In this document: positions 22,195 through 32,100 of the stretch, piece by piece | Layout of the letters: each line of letters begins with the position of its first letter | Position numbering within the stretch: the first letter of the stretch is position 1 | Assembly: GCA_029465975.1 (NCBI GenBank) | Contig: CM055744.1 | Span: 1,054,001 to 1,118,000, forward strand | Length of the DNA stretch: 64,000 bases | Direction of reading: 5' to 3' | Origin: Dallia pectoralis | Taxonomy: Eukaryota > Chordata > Actinopteri > Esociformes > Umbridae | The notes under the pieces: model-generated | Told to the model about the DNA's origin: nothing | The model's input: only the letters and a program-made list of their open reading frames with translations | Databases searched by the model: none | Position numbers and translations under genes: made by a program

Positions 22195-24564
22195 ATGAGT
22201 AACGTGTGTTTGAATGCAGCTGTGAATCAAAGTGAAACGGAGAATGAAAGTGGTAAAAGGCCGGTTAAACTCACGGTTAAAGCTTTGGAGGAAAAAATAT
22301 CATCACATCAAAGGGAAAGAAACCTTAGGATAAAGAAACTGTATAGACTAAGAAAAGAAGTTGGGCAACTGATGCTGTCAAAGGAAAATATGTCCGAGGT
22401 ACAGATTCTATATGATACCCTTTTAAAATTTAGTGTGGAAGTAACAGAGTTGCATGAATCATTGAACCCGTTGCTACCAAAGGAGGAAATGTCAAAACAA
22501 AATAAATGGCTTGAGATCGAAATGAATAGTAATACAGAAATGATTCAAATAATTAAAAGGTGGTTGTTAGCCATTGAGGAGCAAGATAATGATGAAGTTG
22601 ACAAGGCTGCGTCACACCTGACAGCGATCTCGGATGATATCGGTCCAAATGACAGCGTTTCTAATGTTGGTGGGAAAAGGTGTACATCAAACTCCTGCTC
22701 CAGCCACGGGTCTTTAAAGTCGTCAACCTCCTCGGCATACTTAAAGGCAGAGGCTGAAAGGGCCGCTCTTCTTGCCAGGGCAGCTACCCTAAAAGCAAAA
22801 CATGAACTGGAGGTACAGGAGGAACAAATTAGACAAAAGAAGGAGGTGCTCGAATTGCAAAGTCAAATTGCTGCTCATACCGCTAGGGTTAAGGTGCTTA
22901 AAGACAGAGGTTCTGACGTGCAAAGCTTTAGTGTACATTCCAATGGAATGAACTCGTATCTGAAAAGGTCAAAGTGCAAATCTTCCCTTAGATCTTCTGC
23001 TATGGAATTTATTCCACAAAATTCCAGCCATTATTTCAATCATCCACCTAAAGGAGGCAAAGCCACAGGGTCAATGGAGACACGTCTTAAGGATTCAAGC
23101 CATCAGGTCAATCATCTACCACAAGGAGGCAGCAAGGTCACAGCGTCAATGGGGGCACGACCCAAAGGAGACAATTCTCTACAGGACGGAATCAAAGCTC
23201 TTGCCCTGAAACACAAACTAAGCTTGCCTCAACAATCTCAGCAAACCAATCACACTACATATCACACACGGGAAACGGCCATGCCTTACATGCAGGAGTC
23301 CATACAGGGTGATGGTTCAGTGCAAAACACTGTGGAACAAGGAAATATTCTCACCATTATGCAAAGGCAAAACGACATAACTGCTTTGCTAGTGCAGCAG
23401 CAGTCTTCAGTATCGTTACCCCGAAGGGATATACCAACCTTTGATGGAGACCCTCTCGAATACAGCACTTTCATCAGAGCATTTGAAAATGGAGTAGAAG
23501 AAAAGGCTGCTAGCAACCAAGATTGTTTGTACTTTTTAGAGCAGTACACCAAAGGACAACCGAAGGAGCTGGTTAAAAGCTGTCAACACATGCCACCGGA
23601 AAGCGGGTATCAAAGAGCTAGGACACTTCTTCACAAACGCTTTGGAAATGAACAAAGGATAGCCACAGCTTACATGGAGAAAGCTCTGAGATGGTCACCA
23701 GTCAAAGCAGATGACGTCAAGGGCTTGCAAGCCTTTGTTTTGTTTCTACGGGTCTGTTGTAACGCAATGGAGGACATCAGTTACATGACAGAGATGAATA
23801 TGCCATCCAACATGCGTGTTATCGTCCTGAAACTACCATATAAACTGAGGGAAAGGTGGAGAAACACTGCTTATGAGATACAGGAGAGGCACTGCCGTCA
23901 GCCAAGTTTCAGTGACATCGTCAGTTTTGTTGAGAGGCAAGTATCCATTGCCTCTGATCCGCTCTTTGGAAACATTCAGGACACATCTACCTTACCATCA
24001 AGATATAATGCTGGACATGGAGGTTTACAGGTCCGCTTCAAGGGAAGGGGGAGCAGTTTTGCTACCTCTGTAGAAGCTGTCAATACTGGAAACATGCATC
24101 AAGTGCAAGAGGAGAACAATTTAACTGATAAGTCAACAAAGGTGTTGTGTCTGCTGTGTGAAGAGGGTCACAGACTGGAGTTGTGTCCCAGAATGGAGAA
24201 GAAGCTGCACAGAGAGAAAATTGACTTTCTAAAGGCGAAAGGTGTTTGTTTTGGGTGTTTGACTATTGGGCACATGAGTAAAGATTGTCACAGACGTCTG
24301 TTTTGCAAGGTGTGTAACCTGAAACATCCGACCTGCCTCCATATCCATTCAAAGGAAAGGGAAATCAAATCAGAGGATGGACACCAAGAAACAGCTTACG
24401 TAGTTTCTCCTAAGACTTGTGGCCATATAGGGGCCGGCGCACAAGATTGTGTCTTGCCAATTGTGCCTGTACAAATTAAGGCTATAAAAGGCAGTAAGAT
24501 GCTAAAAACTTATGCATTTTTGGATCCCGGCAGTACAGCCACTTTCTGCTCTGAGCGATCATGA
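22195..24564 (+). CDS. gag: BEL/Pao gag with start of protease
   Basis: 789 aa. The N-terminal half is charged and coiled-coil-like (around residues 175-240, rich in Ala, Glu, Lys). A conserved Pao core begins about residue 405 with LPRRDIPTFDGDPLEYSTFI (DUF1759 type). Two zinc-knuckle-like Cys/His clusters follow near 652-705 (CLLCEEGHRLELC, CFGCLTIGHMSKDC, CKVCNLKHPTCLH). At 777-780 DPGS begins the aspartic protease. The frame stops at TGA 24562-24564 soon after the catalytic box, overlapping the pol ATG by four bases (ATGA). In related elements protease continues without a break, so a small indel here is likely, although recoding cannot be excluded. Confidence 0.9.
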   Translation: MSNVCLNAAVNQSETENESGKRPVKLTVKALEEKISSHQRERNLRIKKLYRLRKEVGQLMLSKENMSEVQILYDTLLKFSVEVTELHESLNPLLPKEEMSKQNKWLEIEMNSNTEMIQIIKRWLLAIEEQDNDEVDKAASHLTAISDDIGPNDSVSNVGGKRCTSNSCSSHGSLKSSTSSAYLKAEAERAALLARAATLKAKHELEVQEEQIRQKKEVLELQSQIAAHTARVKVLKDRGSDVQSFSVHSNGMNSYLKRSKCKSSLRSSAMEFIPQNSSHYFNHPPKGGKATGSMETRLKDSSHQVNHLPQGGSKVTASMGARPKGDNSLQDGIKALALKHKLSLPQQSQQTNHTTYHTRETAMPYMQESIQGDGSVQNTVEQGNILTIMQRQNDITALLVQQQSSVSLPRRDIPTFDGDPLEYSTFIRAFENGVEEKAASNQDCLYFLEQYTKGQPKELVKSCQHMPPESGYQRARTLLHKRFGNEQRIATAYMEKALRWSPVKADDVKGLQAFVLFLRVCCNAMEDISYMTEMNMPSNMRVIVLKLPYKLRERWRNTAYEIQERHCRQPSFSDIVSFVERQVSIASDPLFGNIQDTSTLPSRYNAGHGGLQVRFKGRGSSFATSVEAVNTGNMHQVQEENNLTDKSTKVLCLLCEEGHRLELCPRMEKKLHREKIDFLKAKGVCFGCLTIGHMSKDCHRRLFCKVCNLKHPTCLHIHSKEREIKSEDGHQETAYVVSPKTCGHIGAGAQDCVLPIVPVQIKAIKGSKMLKTYAFLDPGSTATFCSERS

Positions 24565-27500
24565 GGGAATTGAAGGTAAGAGGGAAGAAGGCCAAGATCC
24601 TGTTAAGAACCATGAGCCACGAAAAGTTTGTCAACAGTCATGTCATCTCAGGGCTGGAAGTATCTGCATGCAATAGTAACCAGTTCTTCGAATTGCCGGA
24701 TGTGTTTACACAATATGAGATGCCTGTGACTCGTGATAACATCCCACGACAAGAGGAGTTAAGTGCCTGGCCACATTTACACTCTGTGGAAATTCCTGTC
24801 ATCGATGCCGATGTGGAGTTATTGATCGGAACAAACGTTTCAAGAGTAATGGAACCATGGGAAGTGGTAAACAGCAAGGATGGTGGACCCTATGCCGTGA
24901 GAACCCTATTGGGATGGGTTATCAATGGACCACTAAGAAGAGGCAATCAGTCCGGAAGCAGCTGCTTTACCGGTACAGTCAACCGAATATCTATTGCCAA
25001 TATAGAGGAACTGTTGGCGAATCAATATAACCACGACTTTAATGAGAAATCAACAGAGGACAAGCCAGAAATGTCCAGAGAAGATCTGAAGTTTATGGAA
25101 ATCATGAACAGTTCAGTTGAACTTAGTAATGGTCATTACTGCATGAGGTTACCTTTCAGGGAGAAAAATGTTATCATGCCTAACAACCGTCATGTAGCTG
25201 AACAAAGGGCTCGTTGTCTGGAAAGGAAGTTTAAGAAAAATAATACCTTTAAAGAAGAATATACTCACTTTCTCAGTGATGTTATAAACAAAGGATACGC
25301 AGAAAAGGTGCCAGAAAATCAAACCGAAGGAAAAGAAGGAAAGGTTTGGTACATCCCGCATCATGGAGTATACCATACCAAAAAGGGGACCTTGAGGGTG
25401 GTATTCGACTGTGGTGCAAGTTTTAAGGGGATGTCGCTCAACAGTCAGCTACTTCAGGGACCCGATCTGACGAATTCATTGCTTGGAGTTTTGATAAGGT
25501 TCCGTCAAGAGGTTGTAGCAGTGATGGCTGATGTACAGGCAATGTATCATCAAGTTAAAGTGTCAAGACAGGATGTTGACTTTCTTCGCTTCCTTTGGTG
25601 GCCAGCTGGTGAGTTAACACAACGTCTTACTGAATATAGAATGATTGTTCATCTATTCGGTGCAATATCATCACCTAGCTGTGCCAGTTTCGCCCTAAGA
25701 AAAACTGCTGAGGACAACAGGGCAAGATTTCCAGTACACGTTACGGACACAATCAAGCACAATTTCTACGTGGATGACTGCTTGAAGTCCCTGCCTTCAG
25801 AAGCAGAGGCCATTGCCTTGGTGAGAGATCTGACTACCGTATGCCAGTTTGGGGGGTTTCAACTGGTGAAATGGATTAGCAACAGCAGGTCAGTGTTGGA
25901 ATCTATTGATGTGGAAAAAAGAGCAAAGGAAGTGAAACAATTGAATCTCGACAGAGACCATCTCCCTGTCGAGAGAACGCTCGGACTCCAATGGTGTGCA
26001 GAAACTGACTCCTTTAGGTTCAGAATGGCAGTTCAGGAAAGACCATTGACAAGACGAGGTATCCTGTCTGTCATAAGCTCAGTGTACGATCCAATAGGTT
26101 TTTTAGCACCCTTTGCCTTACCTGCCAAGTTGATGTTGCAACATCTCGGTAGGTTGAACTGTGGTTGGGATGATCACATTTGCCCAAACTACCAACTACA
26201 GTGGGTGGGATGGCTGGAGGATCTAAAAAAGCTCAGCACATTTAGCGTACCAAGATGCATCAAGCCCAAAGATTTTGGACAGCTTACAAGTACCCAACTA
26301 CATCACTTCTCGGATGCTAGTGAGGATGGTTATGGTACAGTATCGTACCTGAGGATGCAGAATGACAAAAGGGAAATCCATCTTGCCTTCATTCTGGGAA
26401 AGGCAAGAGTTGCTCCATTAAAGAAGGTGACAATCCCAAGGATGGAACTAACTGCCGCTATGCTTGCAGTCCGAATCGATAGGATGTTGAAAACGGAATT
26501 GCAGCTAGAGTTGGAGAATTCAACCTTTTGGAGTGACAGCACAACTGTGCTGAAGTACATTAGGAATGAAACAAAGCGTTTTCACACTTTTGTGGCCAAT
26601 AGGATCTCCACAATAAGAGAAACTACTACTGTCTCACAATGGAGGTACGTGGATACAAAGCAGAATCCCGCTGATGAGGCTTCGCGAGGAGTGAAAGTTG
26701 AGTACCTGCTCACGAGCAGCAGATGGATCAATGGCCCAGATTTCCTTCTCAAGAATGAAAAGGAATGGCCTGTTAACATTGTGGATTCGGTGGATATCAG
26801 CAATGATGACCCAGAGGTCAAAGGAGAGGCTACAGTCAATGCTGTAATCATTAAAGCTGTCCTAAATGTAACAAATACTGTTAACACAGATATACAGAAT
26901 GCAACAAGCCAGTTGATCACAAATTTTTCTTCATGGAAAAGGCTAAAGATCTCAGTTGCTTGCTTTCTATGGATAAGGAAGATGTTGCTCCTGTTGAGTC
27001 AGAAGAGAAGAGAAATACAAGCTTCTGTGTCCAGCAGTGGACTTGACGTAATTCAACAAAACAACAAAGTGGAAAAGGATATGCAAAGATTTAAAGCCAC
27101 ACTGACTGGTCAGACCATGTCCCCTGAAGATCTGGAAATCGCTGAAAGTGCCATCATTCAATACTGTCAACTAGACAAGTTTAAGGATGAAATAACTGTT
27201 TTGAAAGGGGGAACATCTGGAGTGAAGAAAAGCAGTCATATTTACAAACTTGATCCAGTGTTAGAAAGTGGGCTTTTGAGAGTTGGTGGAAGGCTCAGTA
27301 AAGCAGCAATGCCTGAGGGCATGAAACATCCGCTCATTTTGGCTAAAGACCAACATATCTCAACTCTCATTCTTCGCCACATTCATGAGCAGTTAGGACA
27401 TTGTGGAAGGAATCATCTGCTTTCTAGACTTCGTCAGCGGTACTGGATCACCAGTGCAAATGCCGCTGCTAGGAAGATTATTTCATCCTGCGTCATTTGT

Positions 27501-28088
27501 AGACGTTTTAGAGGAAAACTGGGCGAACAAAAGATGGCAGATTTGCCGAAAGACAGACTACAACCTGACCTCCCACCATTTACAAATGCGGGTGTGGACT
27601 ACTTTGGGCCCTTTGAAGTGAAGAGAGGCCGTAGCTTCATAAAGCGCTATGGTGTTATCTTCACCTGTATGGCCAGCAGAGCAGTGCATTTGGAAATGGC
27701 ATATTCATTGGATACCAGTTCGTGTATCAATGCACTACGTAGATTTATATCCAGAAGAGGCCAGGTATTGCACATCAGATCAGACAACGGAACTAATTTC
27801 GTGGGAACAGAACGGGAGCTGAGAGAGGCTTTGTCTACTCTTAATCACCCAAAGATTCAAAGTGCATTACTTCAGTCTGGAGTAAAATGGAGCTTTAACA
27901 CTCCTACTGCATCACATCACGGCGGAGCATGGGAACGAATCATTCGCATGGTCAGACAGGTGCTGAGCTCAGTCCTTCATCAGCAATGTATAGATGATGA
28001 GGGGTTACAAACTCTTCTATGTGAGGTGGAAGCCATATTAAATGACCGTCCCATCACGAAGATTTGTCTTCTGCAAGAAGCTGGATAA
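24561..28088 (+). CDS. pol: BEL/Pao pol: protease remainder, RT, RNase H, integrase
   Basis: 1175 aa. Residues 1-100 carry the rest of the protease region. RT: VFDCGASFKGMSLNSQLLQG, MADVQAMYHQVK near 320, FGAISSPSCASFAL, and the catalytic YVDD near 402. RNase H: HHFSDASEDGYG near 580 and FWSDSTTVLKYI near 655. Integrase: an H2C2 zinc region (IHEQLGHCGR ... CVICRRFRG), then DDE residues in GVDYFGP, RSDNGTNF and WERIIRMVRQ (about 1012, 1073, 1124). After EAILNDRPITK the protein ends at once with ICLLQEAG. In relatives roughly 150-200 residues, including the DUF5641 region, lie between, so a deletion has removed the integrase C-terminal domain. Confidence 0.92.
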   Translation: MRELKVRGKKAKILLRTMSHEKFVNSHVISGLEVSACNSNQFFELPDVFTQYEMPVTRDNIPRQEELSAWPHLHSVEIPVIDADVELLIGTNVSRVMEPWEVVNSKDGGPYAVRTLLGWVINGPLRRGNQSGSSCFTGTVNRISIANIEELLANQYNHDFNEKSTEDKPEMSREDLKFMEIMNSSVELSNGHYCMRLPFREKNVIMPNNRHVAEQRARCLERKFKKNNTFKEEYTHFLSDVINKGYAEKVPENQTEGKEGKVWYIPHHGVYHTKKGTLRVVFDCGASFKGMSLNSQLLQGPDLTNSLLGVLIRFRQEVVAVMADVQAMYHQVKVSRQDVDFLRFLWWPAGELTQRLTEYRMIVHLFGAISSPSCASFALRKTAEDNRARFPVHVTDTIKHNFYVDDCLKSLPSEAEAIALVRDLTTVCQFGGFQLVKWISNSRSVLESIDVEKRAKEVKQLNLDRDHLPVERTLGLQWCAETDSFRFRMAVQERPLTRRGILSVISSVYDPIGFLAPFALPAKLMLQHLGRLNCGWDDHICPNYQLQWVGWLEDLKKLSTFSVPRCIKPKDFGQLTSTQLHHFSDASEDGYGTVSYLRMQNDKREIHLAFILGKARVAPLKKVTIPRMELTAAMLAVRIDRMLKTELQLELENSTFWSDSTTVLKYIRNETKRFHTFVANRISTIRETTTVSQWRYVDTKQNPADEASRGVKVEYLLTSSRWINGPDFLLKNEKEWPVNIVDSVDISNDDPEVKGEATVNAVIIKAVLNVTNTVNTDIQNATSQLITNFSSWKRLKISVACFLWIRKMLLLLSQKRREIQASVSSSGLDVIQQNNKVEKDMQRFKATLTGQTMSPEDLEIAESAIIQYCQLDKFKDEITVLKGGTSGVKKSSHIYKLDPVLESGLLRVGGRLSKAAMPEGMKHPLILAKDQHISTLILRHIHEQLGHCGRNHLLSRLRQRYWITSANAAARKIISSCVICRRFRGKLGEQKMADLPKDRLQPDLPPFTNAGVDYFGPFEVKRGRSFIKRYGVIFTCMASRAVHLEMAYSLDTSSCINALRRFISRRGQVLHIRSDNGTNFVGTERELREALSTLNHPKIQSALLQSGVKWSFNTPTASHHGGAWERIIRMVRQVLSSVLHQQCIDDEGLQTLLCEVEAILNDRPITKICLLQEAG

Positions 28089-28223
28089 AGACTGATTTAT
28101 TAGACATGTATCCATGGACATTATGAACTGGAAGCACATATGTGCATGACTGATATTTGATTGGCTCCATTATTTGTATGGTGTTTAATTGTTGTCATGA
28201 TGGAGAACAATTGGGGGCCGGTG

Positions 28224-28673
28224 TGTTGTAGCCAATTTCGATGGGTTTTATATGTATTGTTGGTGGCATGTTGCATGGGTGTGACGCTCCTCCACCTGCA
28301 CACCAGGGGGCATAGGTATGGCATCACAGTGGTTATGCTGGGTAGATAAGGAAGTCACAGGGGAGTAACAATGGGGAATTATTATTTGCGAAGCTACACA
28401 GTTTTTCAACCGTACATGTGTGCATGTGGATATTCGGGTTTTATTTCTTGTTATAGCCAGCTTCCAGTATTACATTTAGTGTTGCTTGAACTCGTATGAG
28501 CCCAACTTATACCAGCAAGACAAGCGACAGTGTTTGTAAGCGTTTTAATCAGCATTTAATAAACTATCAATCGAATTCCACGGAAGATGTGATTTTTTGC
28601 ACAATTACGCGTTGGAAACTAGACGGCTGAATTCCCTCAAGTGGCTTTTTTTTGTGGTACGAGAGCCACTACA
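28224..28673 (+). repeat. BEL 3' LTR
   Basis: Same 450-bp sequence as the 5' LTR, except that the TATA box reads GTAGATAAGG (28342-28350) and CTCATATG is CTCGTATG at 28494. It ends 438 bp before the arl8b start codon, in the same orientation as that gene. Confidence 0.93.
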
Positions 28674-28909
28674 CTTTGCATTAAATGGACAGTAGCCGGT
28701 AAACTTCATTATCTCTATTTGACATCAAGGTAGTAAATAAGGTTTAACAATGGAGAATCCTTTTGGAAATATGTATTGTTATTAGTTGACTGAGGGCTCA
28801 CATTTATAAAAGGAAACATCTTGGGATTCATGTTCCAGTCAGCGACAATGTATGCGTGATACGTTGCGGTTTTGATCCTCTCGAACATTAGGATGGACGC
28901 GCAGAATAC

Positions 28910-28982
28910 CTGGCGTCATGGCGTACTGAGCGACGTACTGAAACGACGTACTGAAGCGACGTACTGACGTACTGAAGCGCAA
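28910..28982. repeat. Short tandem array upstream of arl8b
   Basis: Five irregular copies of a motif GCGACGTACTGAA (spacing 10-14 bp), each containing ACGT. It sits 130-200 bp before the arl8b start, so within its presumed promoter or 5' leader. Confidence 0.75.
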
Positions 28983-29111
28983 GTCATATGACAGCTCCAC
29001 GCAGCTCCTTTTCACGCACTTGTGCAAACTAACCAAAACAGTGTTTTCAAAAGCCGCAAAACAACACTGCCAATTTTCTATTCTGAGTTGAGTGGGAACA
29101 TTAACTTCGAT

Positions 29112-32100
29112 ATGATGACACTCATAAACCGGCTTCTGGACTGGTTTAGGTCCCTGTTTTGGAAAGAAGAGATGGAGTTGACCCTGGTTGGACTTCAGTA
29201 CTCGGGGAAAACCACATTTGTTAACGTGATAGCTGTAAGTTAGTTTTATTGTACTGCTAGCTAAGGAACATTTACGTTTAGCTATTAGTAATACTAATTA
29301 AGTTATTAGTTCACTGACGTCTGCTACTAGCTAGTCCATTAGCTATTGTACGTTAGCATTATCTAGCTACCTGATATCAGCACAATCAGGCAGCCAAGGT
29401 GTACCTACCTACTACAGTAACAATCTTAAATAGCAATAGCATGTTAGGTTAGCTTGTACTGTCAGGTTAGCTTGTACTGTCAGTGTCAACTTGTACTGTC
29501 AGGTTAGCTTGTACTGTCAGTGTCAGGTTAACTTGCGCTGTTAGGTTAGCTTGTACTGTCAGGTTAGCTTGTACTGTCAGGTTAGCTTGTACTGTCAGGT
29601 TAGCTTGTACTGTCAGGTTAGCTGTACTGTCAGATTAGTTTGTACTGTCAGATCAGCTTGTACTGTCAGGTCAGCTTGTACTGTCAGGTCAGCTTGTACT
29701 GTCCGGTCAGCTTGTACTGTCATGTTATCTTGTACTGTCAGATTAGCTTGTACTGTCAGGTCAGCTTGTACTGTCAGGTCAGCTTGTACTGTCAGTGTCA
29801 GCTTGTACTGTCAGTGTCAGCTTGTACTGTCCAGCTTGTACTGTCCGGTCAGCTTGTACTGTCAGGTTAGCTTGTACTGTCCGGTCAGCTTGTACTGTCC
29901 GGTCAGCTTGTACTGTCAGGTCAGCTTGTACTGTCAGGTTAGCTTGTACTGTCAGATTAGTTTGTACTGTCAGATTAGCTTGTACTGTCAGTGTCAGCAT
30001 GTACTGTCAGTGTCAGCATGTACTGTCAGTGTCAGCATGTCAGTGTCAGCATGTACTGTCAGTGTCAGCATGTACTGTCAGTGTCAGCATGTACTGTCAG
30101 TGTCAGCATGTACTGCTAGTGTCAGCATGGACTGTCAGTGTCAGCATGTACTGTCAGTGTCAGGTTGTACGGTCAGGTTAGCTTGTACTGTCAGGTTATT
30201 ATTTTGTACTGTCAGAATCAGATTATCTTGTACTGTCTGTCAGGTTATCTTGTACTGTCTGATTATGTTGTACTGTCTGTCAGATTAGCTTGTACTGTCA
30301 GATTAGCTTGTACTGTCAGTGTCAGCTTGTACTGTCAGGTTAGCTTGTACTGTCTGTCAGATTATCTTGTACTGTCAGTGTCAGATTAGTTTGTAGTTTG
30401 TACTGTCAGATTATCTTCATATCTTGTACTGTCAGATTAGCTTGTACTGTCAGGTTAGCTTGTAGTGTCAGGTTAGCTTGTACTGTCAGTGTCAGCTTGT
30501 ACTGTCAGTGTCAGCTTGTACTGTCAGTGTCAGCTTGTACTGTCAGGTTAGCTTGTACTTTCAGTGTCAGCTTGTGCTGTCAGTGTCAGCTTGTATTGTC
30601 AGATTAGCTTTTACTGTCAGGTTAGCCTCTACTGTAATTGTAGCTTGTACTGTCAGGTTAGCTTGTACTGTCAGTGTCAGCTTAGCTTGTACTGTCAGGT
30701 TAGCTTGTACTGTCAGTGTCAGGTTAGCTTGTACTGTCAGGTCAGCTATTCGCCGACGATATCCGGTAGCTTTATAACTACTAGGTACTAGCTATACAGT
30801 ACAGTAGTCTGCTGACATTGTGTTGTTTTTTTGCAATTCATAGAAGGAACACTGCATTACGTTTGTAGCTAGCTAACAAATGTTTTATTATATTTAAGGT
30901 TATATGTTATTTAAGGTTATATGTTATTATTTAACCTTTATTTAACCAGGTAGGCCGATTGACAACAAATTCTCATTTTCAACGGCGACCTGGTCAAGAT
31001 GAAGCTTAAACGTACGAGACAGCATACAGTTACACAATAACTGTACTGCCACCATGCTAGTTAGACGGGCAGGTGTGGGCATCGATCGGTTGAAAAGCAT
31101 GCACTTAGTTTTTGAAGATTTAGGAAGGAATGCTGAATGGCATTAAAACTCCTGTAGATGTAATAGCACGGTATCCAACGAAGGGCGGGATGTATACAGA
31201 ATGGTATCATCTGCATACAGATGGATCTGAGAATCCCCAACAGCAAGAGTCGGCCCCTTTATTCTCTGGAACCCTCTGGACTGGCATGGGTCCTGACAGC
31301 AGGCCCTCTGATTCAACACGCTGGAGCCTGTCAGAGAAGTAGTTAGATAACCAGGTGATTCATTCATGAAAGAAGCCTTGACTATTGAGTCCGCTGATAA
31401 GAACATGATGGTTAACAGAGTCAAATGCCTTGAACAGATCAATGCAAAGGGCTGCACAGTTGTGCGTTTTATCAATGACAAGTATGATGTCGTCCAGGAC
31501 CTTAAGCCTGGCCGTGGTGCAGCCGTGTCCAGCACAGAGACCAGATTGCATAGCGGAAAGGATACAATGGGATTCAAGATGGTTGATAATCTGTTTGTTG
31601 ACCAGGCTTTTAAATACTTAAACGACAGGATAGGATGGACATTGGTCTGTAGCAGTTGGGGCCAAGGGGCCTTTAAACAGGCGAATGACTGGGTCAGATT
31701 TCCAATCTCTCAGAATTTCAGAAGATAGGTTAAACAGACTGGTAATCGGGGTAGCAATAACATTTTCCGATCCTTTTTTAAAAGAGGGGTCCAGATGATC
31801 TAGTCCGGTTGATCTATACGAGTCCAGATTATGCAACTCTCTCAGTACATGCTGTCTGCATTGGCGTAAAGGAGACGCGTGGGGAGGTGCGTGGGCATGA
31901 TGTAGCTATGGGAGTTGTATAGCTGTTGTCTGGGGGTCAAGTAGTCGGGTAAAGAAGGCATGGCCAGCATCAGCAAAATGCTTATTAATATTCTCTATTA
32001 TCATAGACTTATCGGGTGCGACAGACAACTTTTTAGAATTGGTGTATCAGGATGCAAATTGGGGACAACGTTAAAATGCTGGAGTAAGTTTTACTGCAAA

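Larger units (their letters stand above)
21473..28673 (+). mobile_element. BEL/Pao LTR retrotransposon, nearly intact
   Basis: Two 450-bp LTRs (21473-21922 and 28224-28673) starting TGTTGTAGCC and ending CCACTACA flank gag, protease, RT, RNase H and integrase sequence. The 5-bp duplication CTTTG is at 21468-21472 and 28674-28678. By eye the LTRs differ at only two sites (21594 region and 21743), which indicates a recent insertion. Coding defects: a frame break in the protease and a deletion near the end of pol. Confidence 0.95.

Noticed and set aside
29551..30791. Open frames of up to 245 codons in the arl8b intron 1 array
   Set aside because: Overlapping frames on both strands produced by 18/19-bp repeats.
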